A stretch of 64,000 bases of DNA from Paraburkholderia aromaticivorans (GCF_012689525.1 NZ_CP051516.1:1674001-1738000); one strand, 5' to 3'; positions 47,173-56,957 are shown, counted from the stretch's first letter. Notes: generated by a model from the letters alone, not told the origin. A program made the numbers and translations.

Positions 47173-48474
47173 TCAGCGTTCCAGAATCGCGACCACCCCC
47201 TGGCCGCCCGCCGCGCAGATCGAAATCAGCCCGCGCGCGGTGCCGGCCGGTTTGTCGAGTTGCGCGAGCATTTTCGCGAGCCCCGCGACGATACGTCCAC
47301 CCGTCGCCGCGAACGGATGGCCTGTGGCCAGCGAACTGCCGTTCACGTTCAATTTTGTCCGGTCGATCGCGCCGAGCGGGCCGGCCAAACCGAGTTGCGT
47401 GCGGCAATACTCGTCATCCTGCCATGCCGCGAGCGTGCACAACACCTGCGCGGCAAACGCTTCGTGGATTTCGTACAGGTCGAAGGCCTGCAACGTGAGC
47501 CCGGCGCGCGCCAGCATGCGCGGCACGGCGTAGGCGGGCGCCATCAGCAGGCCTTCCTTCTTGTCGAAGAAGTCGACGGCGGCGGTCTCGGACCAGCTCA
47601 GATACGCGAGCACCGGCAGTCCATGACGCGCGGCCCATTCCTCGCTCGCGAGCAGCACGGCGGAAGCGCCGTCGGTGAGCGGCGTCGAATTGCCCGCGGT
47701 CAGCGTGCCGGCGTCGCGATCGAATACGGGTTTCAGGCTCGCGAGTTTTTCTAGAGTGAGATCGGAGCGCAGATTGTTGTCGCGCGCAAGGCCCCGGTAC
47801 GGCGTCATCAGGTCGTTGACGAAGCCGCGCGCATACGCCTCCGTGAGCTTGCGGTGGCTGTCGTAGGCGAGCACGTCCTGCGCCTCGCGCGAAATGTTCC
47901 AGCGCTTGGCCATCAGTTCGCAATGCTCGCCCATCGAAAGGCCCGTGCGCGGTTCAACGTTGCGCGGCAGGAGCAGCTTGAAAAACATGCCGGGCCGCAG
48001 CTTGCTCAGCGCGCCGACGCGTTGCCCGGTGCTCTTGCCGCGATTGGCTTCGAGCAGGATCTTGCGCATCCGTTCGTTGACGCCGATCGGCGCATCGGAC
48101 GTCGTATCGACGCCGCCCGCGATGCCCACTTCGATCTGCCCCAAAGCGATCTTGTTGGCGACGAGAATCGCCGCTTCGAGTCCGGTGCCGCAGGCCTGCT
48201 GCACGTCGTAGGCGGGCGTTTCCTTGGCGAGCGTGGTGGACAGGACGGATTCGCGCGTCAGATTGAAGTCGCGCGAATGCTTGATGACGGCGCCCGCCGC
48301 GACTTCGCCCAGGCGTTCGCCGTGCAGGTTGTAGCGGTCGATCAGGCCTTGCAGCGTAAAGGTCAGCATGTCCTGATTCGATGCGGTCGCGTAGGCGGTG
48401 TTCGAGCGAGCAAACGGAAGCCGGTTGCCCCCGACGATGGCGACTCGGCGTACGGCTGGCAGCGGGTTGGACAT
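47173..48474 (-). CDS. Acetyl-CoA C-acyltransferase (thiolase, FadI/FadA2-like)
   Basis: A 433-residue thiolase that cleaves (or condenses) 3-ketoacyl-CoA. The nucleophilic Cys95 lies in VQQACGTGLEAAI. The catalytic His is in YEIHEAFAAQVL, a third conserved His in ATGHPFAATGGR, and the acid/base Cys in ISICAAGGQGV. The GHPFAATGGR form and the size resemble E. coli FadI and mycobacterial FadA2 rather than short-chain AtoB enzymes. It sits between fadD and the maoC gene. Confidence 0.93.
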   Translation of the reverse strand: MSNPLPAVRRVAIVGGNRLPFARSNTAYATASNQDMLTFTLQGLIDRYNLHGERLGEVAAGAVIKHSRDFNLTRESVLSTTLAKETPAYDVQQACGTGLEAAILVANKIALGQIEVGIAGGVDTTSDAPIGVNERMRKILLEANRGKSTGQRVGALSKLRPGMFFKLLLPRNVEPRTGLSMGEHCELMAKRWNISREAQDVLAYDSHRKLTEAYARGFVNDLMTPYRGLARDNNLRSDLTLEKLASLKPVFDRDAGTLTAGNSTPLTDGASAVLLASEEWAARHGLPVLAYLSWSETAAVDFFDKKEGLLMAPAYAVPRMLARAGLTLQAFDLYEIHEAFAAQVLCTLAAWQDDEYCRTQLGLAGPLGAIDRTKLNVNGSSLATGHPFAATGGRIVAGLAKMLAQLDKPAGTARGLISICAAGGQGVVAILER

Positions 48475-48623
48475 GCTCGGCTCCTTCGGGTCGTTCCCTG
48501 GCTATTGAATGATGCGAATGGCGCGAATGCTGCGATTGGTGTGACGGTTGATCGCGAGGGTTGTGATCCAACAACGATTTCAGCCGCCCTCGGTTCCACG
48601 ATTCGACGCAACATGCGTGCGCC

Positions 48624-49559
48624 TCATTGCAGCCTCCATTGCATGCGGCCGCGCAAATGCGGTTTCTGCCCGGCGATATCGCGCACTTCGATGTCGCGTT
48701 CGATCAGCGAAGGCGACGCGCTCCACAGCGACGCTTCGCCGGGCAGCAGCATCGGCAGTTTGAATTCGGCGCTGAGCGTGGCTTCGGCAAGCGGCTTCGG
48801 CGGCTGCAATGCGGAGGCGGCACGCGCCAGCGTCCACATGCCGTGCGCGATCGCGCGCGGAAAGCCGAAGGCCTTCGCGGACAGCGCGGTCAGATGAATC
48901 GGGTTGTAGTCGCCGGACACGTTCGCGTAGTCGCGGCCCAATTGCGACGCGAGTTGCCAGCGCGCGATACGTTGCAGCGCTTCGGGCCCGAGTTCGAGCG
49001 GATCGAGCACGCCGCCGCTCGCCGGCACGCCGCGTTTCAGATAGACGCTGTCGCCGTCCCAGACCGCTTCGCCGCGCCGGTACATGCGGGTATGCAGCAC
49101 GAACGCCTGACCTTTGTCGTGGCGCAGCAGCGCGCCGAATTCCACCTCGACGCGCAGCATCTCCTTGTAGGCGAGCGGCCGGCGCAGGCGCACATGGTTG
49201 GCCAGATGCACGAGGCCGAGCGCCGGCCATGGAAACGCCGGGTCCGTCAGCATCAGCAGATGCAAGGGAAAGGCGAGCAGATGCGGATACGTGAGCGGCA
49301 CGCCGTGCTCGGGGATGAAACCGCACACGCGCGCGTAACGCCAGATCGGCCCCGGATCGAGGGCGACGGCGGGACGCACCAGCCGCAGCGGCGGCAGTTG
49401 CGTCTCGCGCCCGCGTTTGACAATGCCGGACAACGCGCGTGCATAGAGCTTGGCGGGCGCGGGCAAGGTGTCGATCACGACGGTCTTGGGCCGCACCGCG
49501 TCCGGCCGCGTCGGGTTCGATAGAGGACTGCCGCCGAACGGATCACTGGGCTCACCCAT
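48624..49559 (-). CDS. MaoC-family (R)-specific enoyl-CoA hydratase (HtdX-like)
   Basis: A 311-residue double-hot-dog protein. The N-terminal half has YARVCGFIPEHGVPLTYPHLLAFPLHLLML. The C-terminal half has the hydratase-2 motif DYANVSGDYNPIHLTALSAKAFGFPRAIAHGMW with the catalytic Asp and His. MaoC/HtdX proteins hydrate trans-2-enoyl-CoA to (R)-3-hydroxyacyl-CoA. The ATG at 49559 is two bases from the stop of the fabG4-like gene, so the two are surely co-translated. The pair mirrors mycobacterial fabG4-htdX. Confidence 0.9.
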   Translation of the reverse strand: MGEPSDPFGGSPLSNPTRPDAVRPKTVVIDTLPAPAKLYARALSGIVKRGRETQLPPLRLVRPAVALDPGPIWRYARVCGFIPEHGVPLTYPHLLAFPLHLLMLTDPAFPWPALGLVHLANHVRLRRPLAYKEMLRVEVEFGALLRHDKGQAFVLHTRMYRRGEAVWDGDSVYLKRGVPASGGVLDPLELGPEALQRIARWQLASQLGRDYANVSGDYNPIHLTALSAKAFGFPRAIAHGMWTLARAASALQPPKPLAEATLSAEFKLPMLLPGEASLWSASPSLIERDIEVRDIAGQKPHLRGRMQWRLQ

Positions 49560-49561
49560 GG

Positions 49562-50983
49562 TCACGCTCCAATCAGGCTTTGTCCGCACACGCGCACGAT
49601 CTGGCCGCTCACGCCGGCCGAGCCCGGATGCGCGAGCCACGCGATGGTCTGCGCGACGTCGACCGGCTGGCCGCCCTGGCTCATCGAATTCATGCGGCGG
49701 CCGGCTTCACGGATGGTCAGCGGGATCTTCGCGGTCATCTGCGTTTCGATGAAGCCGGGCGCGACCGCATTGATCGTGATGCCGCGTGCGCGCAGATGCG
49801 GCGCCATGCTCTGCACCCGGCCGATCACGCCGGCCTTCGAGGTGGCGTAATTGGTCTGGCCGAGATTGCCGGCGATGCCGCTGATCGACGACACGCCGAT
49901 GATCCGGCCGCCGTCGCGCAGAATGCCGGCGGCGAGCAGGGCGTCGTCGATCCGCTCCTGCGCGGACAGGTTGATGTCGATCACGCTTTGCCACGCGGCC
50001 TCGGTCATCTTCGCGATGGTTTTGTCCTTGGTGATGCCGGCGTTGTGCACGACGATATCCACGCCCTGTTCGTCGAGCGCGGCGGCGATCTGCGCGGGCG
50101 CTTCGGGCGCGGCGATATCGAAGGCGAGGGCGGTGCCGTTCAACTGACGCAGGGTCGCGTCGAGCGCCCCTCGCGCCGAAGGGATGTCGATGCCGATCAC
50201 GTGCGCGCCTTCGGCGGCGAGTACGCTCGCAATCGAGGCGCCGATGCCGCGCGCGGCGCCGGTCACGACCGCGCGCCGGCCCGCGAGTGGTTGCTGCCAG
50301 TCGAATGTGGGCGCAGTCTCGCTGCTTGTGATTGAACTGGCAGCGGCGATGCGTACGACCTGGCCCGACACATACGCGGAGCGCGGTGACAGGAAGAACC
50401 GCAGCGTCGCTTCCACGCGGTTCTCGGCGCCTTGCTCCACATACACGAGATTCGCGGTGATGCCGCGCCGTGCCTCCTTGCCAAGCGAACGCGTGAAACC
50501 TTCGAGCGCGCGTTGCGCGGTCCATTGACGCGGCGTCGCGCAACTTTCCGGCGGCCGTCCCAGCACGATGATGCGCCCGCACTTGCCGAGCGAGCGCAAC
50601 GTATCGTGGAAGAAGCCGTGCAGCGGTTCGAGTTGCGTGCTGTCTTCGATGCCGCTCGCGTCGAACAGCAGGGCCGCGAGTTTGCCTTGCGAGCCTGACT
50701 CGGCCGCCTCGAAACGCCCCGTCATGAGACCGTGGCGATTGGCAAGCGGCACCCACAAGCCGGCGCTTTGATGTGCGACGCTCGTCACGCCGATGCTCGC
50801 CACGAGGCTCGCGAGCGCGTCGAGCAGATGCGGTTCGCGTCCCGCGCCAATGGCCACCAGTCCGCCGAACTCGGGCTGGTCCGCACGATAGCGGCGCAGC
50901 ACTTCGGGCTTGGGTAAGCCGAGCGACCGCGCGAGGCGCGCGCCGAACGGCGAATTGACGAAGTTCAGATACGAGTCGTTCAT
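49562..50983 (-). CDS. FabG4-type two-domain 3-oxoacyl (CoA/ACP) reductase
   Basis: A 473-residue high-molecular-weight FabG. Residues 1-205 are a degenerate Rossmann-like domain starting NSPFGARLARSLGLPKPEVLRRYRADQP. Residues 210-473 are a full SDR: GRRAVVTGAARGIGASIASVLAAEGAHV, VHNAGITKDKTIAKM, the catalytic Ser/Tyr/Lys in GVSSISGIAGNLGQTNYATSKAG and APGFIETQMTAKIP. The N-terminus and architecture closely resemble Mycobacterium tuberculosis FabG4 (Rv0242c), which uses NADH and acyl-CoA substrates. ATG 50983 was chosen for that N-terminus; the ORF extends further upstream. Confidence 0.92.
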   Translation of the reverse strand: MNDSYLNFVNSPFGARLARSLGLPKPEVLRRYRADQPEFGGLVAIGAGREPHLLDALASLVASIGVTSVAHQSAGLWVPLANRHGLMTGRFEAAESGSQGKLAALLFDASGIEDSTQLEPLHGFFHDTLRSLGKCGRIIVLGRPPESCATPRQWTAQRALEGFTRSLGKEARRGITANLVYVEQGAENRVEATLRFFLSPRSAYVSGQVVRIAAASSITSSETAPTFDWQQPLAGRRAVVTGAARGIGASIASVLAAEGAHVIGIDIPSARGALDATLRQLNGTALAFDIAAPEAPAQIAAALDEQGVDIVVHNAGITKDKTIAKMTEAAWQSVIDINLSAQERIDDALLAAGILRDGGRIIGVSSISGIAGNLGQTNYATSKAGVIGRVQSMAPHLRARGITINAVAPGFIETQMTAKIPLTIREAGRRMNSMSQGGQPVDVAQTIAWLAHPGSAGVSGQIVRVCGQSLIGA

Positions 50984-51139
50984 ATTATTAGTCGCTCCGC
51001 TGGCCACGCCGCAAGGTTGCCTCCTTGGGAGGCGCCCCGTGGGAAGTCTCCCAGGGGACGTCGAACGTGTGTCAGTGTGCACCGAGTTCGGCGCCCGCGG
51101 CGCGCCTTCCCCGGATGTTTTTTTAAGCCGGCGCCGAAC

Positions 51140-53637
51140 TCAGGCCGCGAGCTCCAGCGCCTTTTCCAGCGCCTCCTTGCGCTTTTGCAGGTTGGCGAGC
51201 ATGTCGAAGTCGGCGGGGAAATCGTCCACCTTCACGACTCGCGCGCCGTAACGCGCGTAGTCGTCGAGCACGCGCCGGTCGTCGGCGTCGATCAGGCCTT
51301 TCTTCTGTGCGGCGTCGGTCCAGGCGGCCAGTTGCGGCAGGCTCTGCGGCATCGGTTCGAGCAGCCCTTGCTTGACCGCGTCGCGCAGCTTCTGCTCGAT
51401 CTGCGTGAAGCGCGGGTTCAGCTCGAACACCAGCTCGCCGTAGCCGAGCGCGTCGACATCCGGATGCGGCACGTACGAATCGGACACCAGACGATTGCGT
51501 GCGGCGCCTGGCGTTTGCATCAATTCGGCGATCTCGCTGCCGAGTTGGTCGGACGGCTCGCGGTACGGCAGTCCGAACGGAACGCGAGCACGCGCACGAG
51601 GCCGGCGGCGAGCCGGTTCGGATAGTTGGCGAGCACGCCGTCGAGCGCGTGTTGCGCCTTGTACAGCGAATCCTCGACACCCCAGCGCACCAGTGGCAAG
51701 TCTTCTTCCTGACGGCCTTCGTCCTCGAAACGCTTGAGCGTGGCGGAGATCAGGTAGAGCTGCGATAGCACGTCGCCCAGACGCCCGGAGAGGCGCTCGC
51801 GGCGTTTCAGATCGCCGCCGAGCACGAACATCGAGACATCGGCGAGCAACGCGAACGCGGTGGAGAGGCGAGTGGCCGCGCGATAGTACGCATGCAGCGG
51901 CGCATGCGCCGTGCGCGGTTTGGCGATGAAGGCGCCGCCCGTCACGCCATACACGAAACTGCGCACCACGTTGGAGAGCGTGAAGCTGACGTGGCCGAAG
52001 AACGCCGCGTCGAAATCGCGCAGCGCCTTGGCGTGGTCCGTTTCGCGCGTGGCGGCCATTTCCTTCAGCACATACGGACGACAACGAATCGCCCCTTGGC
52101 CGAAGATGATCAGGCAACGCGTGAGAATGTTCGCGCCTTCCACGGTGATCGCGATCGGCACCTGCTGATAGGCGCGCGCGAGAAAGTTCGACGGCCCCAT
52201 GCAGATGCCCTTGCCGGCGGCGATATCCATGCCGTCGTTGATGACCATGCGGGCGCGCTCGGTGATGTGATACTTCGCGATCGCCGAAATCACCGAAGGC
52301 TTTTCGCCGAGGTCCACCGCGTGCGCCGACAGCCGGCGCGCGGCGTCCATCACGTACAGGTTGCCGCCCATGCGGCCGAGCGCTTCCTGCACGCCCTCGA
52401 ACTTGCCGACGGCGGTGCGGAACTGGCGGCGAATCGCAGCGTAGGCGCCGGTGCCGCGCACGGCGATCTTCGCCATCCCAACATTCGACGACGGCAGCGA
52501 AATCGCCCGGCCCGCCGCGAGACATTCCATCAGCATGCGCCAGCCGTTGCCGACCTGCGCGCGTCCGCCGATCACCCAGTCGAGCGGAATGAAGACGTCC
52601 TTGCCCGAGTTCGGGCCGTTCTGGAACACCGCGTTGAGCGGCCAGTGACGGCGGCCGATGTTCACGCCCGGATGGTCGGTCGGAATCAGCGCGCAGGTGA
52701 TGCCGGGTTGGTCGTCGTTGCCGAGCAGATGGTCGGGATCGAGCGCGCGAAACGCGAGGCCGAGCACGGTCGCAATCGGGCCGAGCGTGATGTAGCGCTT
52801 GTCCCACGTGACGCGAAAGCCCAGCGTCTCGCGGCCCTCGAACGTGCCCTTGCACACGATGCCGACGTCGGGAATCGCCGCCGCATCGGAACCGGCATAC
52901 GGGCTCGTCAATGCGAAGCAGGGAATTTCCTCGCCGCGTGCGAGGCGCGGCAGGTAGTGGTTTTTCTGCTCGTCGGTGCCGTAGTGCATCAGCAGTTCGG
53001 CGGGGCCGAGCGAGTTCGGCACCATCACCGAAACGGCGGCGGCCGAGCATCGCGTGGCGAGCTTCATGATGACCTGCGAGTGCGCGTAGGCAGAGAACTG
53101 TTTGCCGCCGTACTGCTTCGGAATGATCATGCCAAGAAAGCCGCGATCCTTGATGTACTGCCAGGTTTGCGGCGACAGGTCCTGCCAGACCATGGTGGTT
53201 TCCCAGTCGTTCGCGAGGTCGCATAGCTTCTCGCATTCGACGTCGAGGAACGACTGTTCTTCCGCCGTCAGCGTGGCGGGGCCGTAGCCGAGCAGCTTGT
53301 CCCAATGCGGACGTCCGGAGAACAGTTCGGCGTCCCACCAGACCGTGCCGGCTTCGATCGCCTCGCGCTCGGTCGGCGACATCTCCGGCAGGATCTTGCG
53401 GAAGATGTCGAGCACGGGCTTGGCGAGCCACGTGCGGCGCAACGGTTTGAGCGCGAGCACGAGGGCGTGTAGGACGAAGACGATGGAAAGCAGCGTCGTG
53501 GCCACCGGACCCGCCGCTCCGCTGACATGCGCGGCCGCTACCCAGACGATCATGAAGGCAAGCCACCATGCCGCGCGCGCCTGAACGTAGACGAGCGCGA
53601 AAGCGGCAATCACTAACACCAGGATGAACCACGACAT
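51140..53637 (-). pseudogene. fadE: FadE-type acyl-CoA dehydrogenase, frameshifted near the 3' end
   Basis: The gene encodes the large membrane-anchored FadE of the E. coli type, the first oxidation of beta-oxidation. Two N-terminal membrane helices ([20 protein letters not shown]...) are followed by [86 protein letters not shown] and a DUF1974-type C-terminus. Near 51577 the frame breaks: TTCCGTTCGGA stands where TTCCCGTTCGGA would continue [15 protein letters not shown]. The remaining ~145 codons (to ELAA, stop 51140) are intact in the next frame. With one base restored the protein would be 832 residues. Either a true one-base deletion or a sequence error. Confidence 0.88.
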
Positions 53638-54100
53638 GACGTTTGCTCCTCTTTCGATGGTGCGTGCGGACGCATCCACGCAGCGCGGATGGTTCGCGTT
53701 CTATTGATTTTCTGCCTCACGCTCGCGCTGCCTCGCCGCGCGGTCGTGCGCTGCCTGCGTTTGTTTTCCTGTCGCGCGTGCTGCGTTTGCTTTTGCGTGT
53801 CGTCTCTGCAGTTCGACAGCGCGGCGTCGCTTAGGTGCGAAACTTAGACGTGCTTCTCACGTATGCGGCGTTCATGGTGTTCGGCTACCGTCTTGCTGAG
53901 TGTTGACTGACTACCTTGTTGCCTGTCTCGCGCTGACCGGCTGTGTAGCGATTGCCGGTCGGCTGCGGGTTAGAAACTGCGGTGTGCTTACTATTGTGCG
54001 GTTTGCCCGCATGACGCAGTAGTGATTCGTTTACCCGCTCGCGCAGGCACCGCATGCGGGCAACGGCTCACGACGGCGCGTTGCCCGCAGCGCTCGATCG
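53638..54100. other. Intergenic region between tetR and fadE
   Basis: No gene is supported. Near the tetR end there is a hairpin with 10-base arms GCGGGCAACG/CGTTGCCCGC at 54056-54088 that may end tetR transcription, although no T-run follows. The rest should hold the fadE promoter, which I could not place. Confidence 0.5.
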
Positions 54101-54967
54101 CTAAGCCGCGCCGTGAAATGTATGCTGACGCGCACCTGCTTCCATGTTGCCGCCACGATGTTCGCCTTCCGATACGGCCGGCGATGGCGACTCCGATCCG
54201 CCCTCAGTGCGTGCAGCGCTCACGCCTTCCTCGCGTCCGTCGCCCGCGCACTCCGAGCCGCCTTCGGAGGCGTCGCCGAGTACCGCGGCGAACGCGGCCA
54301 GTTGCGTGCCGTCAGGCAACGGTGCCTTGAGCGCGGCCACCATCAGCGAGGCGAGGCGTGCGATGAGTTGCAGATCGTTCATCGACTTGCCCTGCGAGAA
54401 CTCGGAAATCAGGCTGTCCGTGTCGGTGCCGGCCAGCACGCCCGACAGCGCGCCGATCGCGAAGTGCAGACGCCAGCCGAGTTCCTCGCGTGGCAGATGC
54501 GGCAACGCGCGCTGGAACGCATCGAAAAAACGCACTGCCACTGAAGCGTAATGCCCGTTGAGAAAGTCGCGAATGAACGACGACGGATCGGTATAAGCGC
54601 GGCCGAGCAAACGCAGAAACGCCTTGCCGCCCACTCGTGGATCGCGCGACAGGCGCAGCGCCGGAATGAACATCGCGCCGAGCACATGCTCGCAGGTCAG
54701 GCGCTCGCCGAGCAGGGTATCAAATCGATCGAGCAGCTTGAGCCGCTCCTGGTTGAGGTGGTCGAGGCGGCGCGACAGCATCGAATGAATCAGCGATTCC
54801 TTGCTGCCGAAGTGATAGTTCACTGCCGCGAGATTGACTTCGGCACGCGAAGTAATCTGGCGCAACGACATGGCTTCATAGCCGCAGTCGATGAAGAGTG
54901 TTTCGGCGGCGTCGAGGATGCGGGACTTCGTATCGCCGGCATGCCGGCCTGTTGTGCGAACTGCCAT
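54101..54967 (-). CDS. TetR-family regulator, PsrA/FadR-like
   Basis: A 288-residue TetR repressor. The N-terminal domain DTKSRILDAAETLFIDCGYEAMSLRQITSRAEVNLAAVNYHFGSKESLIHSMLSRRLDHLNQERL closely resembles Pseudomonas PsrA, a fatty-acid-responsive regulator, including SLRxITSxAxVNLAAVNYHFGSK. The rest is a helical ligand domain, and the last 55 or so residues are Gly/Glu/Ser rich and probably disordered. It lies upstream of fadE on the same strand and is the likely regulator of the fatty-acid cluster. ATG 54967 gives the family N-terminus. Confidence 0.88.
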   Translation of the reverse strand: MAVRTTGRHAGDTKSRILDAAETLFIDCGYEAMSLRQITSRAEVNLAAVNYHFGSKESLIHSMLSRRLDHLNQERLKLLDRFDTLLGERLTCEHVLGAMFIPALRLSRDPRVGGKAFLRLLGRAYTDPSSFIRDFLNGHYASVAVRFFDAFQRALPHLPREELGWRLHFAIGALSGVLAGTDTDSLISEFSQGKSMNDLQLIARLASLMVAALKAPLPDGTQLAAFAAVLGDASEGGSECAGDGREEGVSAARTEGGSESPSPAVSEGEHRGGNMEAGARQHTFHGAA

Positions 54968-55012
54968 GTTGCGTCTCCCCGTTGCCGGGCATCCGGCCCG
55001 CAAACAAGCGAT

Positions 55013-55039
55013 TCAAATGTTTATTTGAAACGGCCGTTT
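55013..55039 (-). promoter_or_regulatory. Candidate operator of the PsrA-like regulator
   Basis: Two adjacent dyads lie 46-72 bases upstream of the tetR start: TTCAAAT-N4-ATTTGAA at 55013-55030 and the perfect AAAC-GGCC-GTTT at 55028-55039. The second, preceded by G, fits the published PsrA pattern G/C-AAAC-N2-4-GTTT-G/C except for the last base. Autoregulation is inferred. Confidence 0.55.
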
Positions 55040-55158
55040 TTTTCAGGATAAGAAGAAATGAGGCGTGCGATCAAGGGGTCACAGTCGATTAACTCCTCTA
55101 GAAGACCTGACGAAGGTCCGTCTTTCCATGCGCGCGGCACGTCAAACCGCGCGGAAAT

Positions 55159-55192
55159 AAAAAAGGCCGTTCCGATGGAAATCGGAACGGCC
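55159..55192 (-). terminator. Intrinsic terminator after the MFS gene
   Basis: Perfect 12-bp stem GGCCGTTCCGAT/ATCGGAACGGCC with a 4-base loop. Reading on the minus strand it is followed by TTTTTTAT. It lies about 135 bases past the MFS stop codon. Confidence 0.88.
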
Positions 55193-55327
55193 TCGTATTG
55201 CTTGCTACCTGTGTTTGGCCCTGCGTCTATTGGCTGACGCGTGCTCTGCGTCGCGGCGGTTCGCGCCGCCTTTCCTGGCTATTGTGCCCGATAACGCGCC
55301 GGCAAAATAGCTGTTTGGTTCGAACGC

Positions 55328-56548
55328 TTAAACCTGCGCCGCGACCTGTTTCGCCGACTGCGTCATATCGATGCCGCGTCGCTCGCGGCTGAACGGAATC
55401 AGCGCGGCGATCACCACTGCCACGATGCCGATCACGACGGCCATGATGAGCGCATAGTTGTTGCCGTGCGCTTCGGCGGCGCTCGCCTGCAACGGGCCGT
55501 TTACCGACGCGATCAGATTGCCGAGCTGATACACGAGACCGGGGAAGGTCGCGCGAATTTCATCGGGCGAGATTTCGTTCAGGTGCACCGGAATCACACC
55601 CCATGCACCCTGCACGGAGATCTGCATCAGGAAGGCGCCCGCCGCGAGCAGCACCGGCGTGGTCGAGAAAGCCCACAGCGGCAGCACCGGCAACGCGATC
55701 AATGCCGCGATGAAGATCGCGCGCTTGCGGCCAATCTTCTCCGACAACGCGCCGAAGAACAGCCCGCCGCAGATCGCGCCGATGTTCAGCACGATCGTGA
55801 TCCACGACACGGTGTGCGCGTCGAACTGATGCTGCACGCGCAGGAAAGTCGGATACAGATCCTGCGAACCGTGCGAGAAGAAGTTGAACGCGGTCATCAG
55901 AACGATCGCGTACAGCGACAGCTTGGCGTTCTGCCTGAGCGTGGCGACGAGACCCGGACGCGCTTTCTTTTCGAGCGTCTTGAAGGCAGGCGATTCCGGC
56001 ACGTGCGCGCGCACGTACAGCACGAGCAAAGCCGGCAGCACGCCGACGAAGAACATGCCGCGCCAGCCGATGTACTGATAGAACACGCCGAACACGACCG
56101 AAGCGAGCAGATAGCCGCTCGGATAGCCGGCCTGCAGCAGACCCGAGACGATGCCACGCGACTTTGGCGGCACGGTTTCCATGGTCAGTGCGCCGCCGAC
56201 GCCCCATTCGCCGCCCATCGCGATGCCGAACAGCGCGCGCAGCACGAGCAGGGTGGCGAGATTCGGCGAAAAGCCGGACAGCAATTCCAGCAACGAGAAG
56301 CACGCGATGTTGACCATCAGCGTGGGACGGCGGCCGTACTTGTCGGCGAGCCAGCCGAAAATCAATGCGCCTAGCGGACGCATCACCAGGGTCAACATAA
56401 TGCCGAAGGCGACTTCGGGGATTGTTGTATTGAACTCCGCCGCAATATCTTTCAATACGAATACCATTAGAAAGAAATCGAATGCGTCGAGTGTCCAGCC
56501 CAGATAGGCAGCGATCGTGACGTTTCTCTGTTCCCGTGTCCAACTCAT
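55328..56548 (-). CDS. MFS transporter, SHS (lactate/carboxylate) type
   Basis: A 406-residue carrier with 12 membrane helices. It starts MSWTREQRNVTIAAYLGWTLDAFDFFLMVFVLKDIAAEFN and has the MFS motif GWLADKYGRRPTLMVNI, RALFGIAMGGEWGVGGALTMETVPPKSRGIVSG and GGLFFGALSEKIGRKRAIF. The GGEWGVGGALTMETVP segment is typical of the sialate/lactate (SHS, Jen1-like) and aromatic-acid proton symporters. A monocarboxylate substrate is likely but not certain. ATG 56548 follows GAGAAC on the minus strand. Confidence 0.85.
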   Translation of the reverse strand: MSWTREQRNVTIAAYLGWTLDAFDFFLMVFVLKDIAAEFNTTIPEVAFGIMLTLVMRPLGALIFGWLADKYGRRPTLMVNIACFSLLELLSGFSPNLATLLVLRALFGIAMGGEWGVGGALTMETVPPKSRGIVSGLLQAGYPSGYLLASVVFGVFYQYIGWRGMFFVGVLPALLVLYVRAHVPESPAFKTLEKKARPGLVATLRQNAKLSLYAIVLMTAFNFFSHGSQDLYPTFLRVQHQFDAHTVSWITIVLNIGAICGGLFFGALSEKIGRKRAIFIAALIALPVLPLWAFSTTPVLLAAGAFLMQISVQGAWGVIPVHLNEISPDEIRATFPGLVYQLGNLIASVNGPLQASAAEAHGNNYALIMAVVIGIVAVVIAALIPFSRERRGIDMTQSAKQVAAQV

Positions 56549-56957
56549 TGATTGTTCTCCTGGTTCTCCAATCACCCGTGCTCAACGACGGGTCGCTCCG
56601 CAGCCCCGCACGCCCCGTGGCATGGGCTCCGAGCGAGTGTACGCCGACTGTTAAACGCTTGCATGAATGAACGCGCGTTTATCCGTATTAATCCCTGGAG
56701 CAAATTTCATGCAGAATCACAGCGAGCGCTTTACGTCGGGTAAATGTAATTATTGTATTAATGGTGTGTGCGATCTGGTTTGTTATTTGTAATCTATTTC
56801 GGGTGTGATTTCGTGCTAATCCGGTCACTTTGCCTTTAGGTGATTCACTCATCGGTAGAGGTGACGCTCGCGGGATTCCGGTTGGCGGCGGTACGCGCCG
56901 GCGGGTATAACAGCGGCTCGCGGCATTTCGCGCCGCGCATACAAGAGAGACTAACCA
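56549..56957. other. Divergent intergenic region with an AT-rich core
   Basis: No gene is seen between the divergent MFS and MAPEG genes. The part from about 56690 to 56830 is clearly AT-richer than its surroundings and has two direct copies of GTATTAAT (56685 and 56755). It probably holds the MFS promoter. Confidence 0.55.

Noticed and set aside
51892..53226. Plus-strand 444-codon frame opposite fadE
   Set aside because: Arg/Ala/His-rich shadow of the fadE gene without family resemblance.
53641..53834. Small plus-strand frame upstream of fadE
   Set aside because: No ribosome-binding site, Arg/Leu-biased composition, and it covers the probable fadE promoter.
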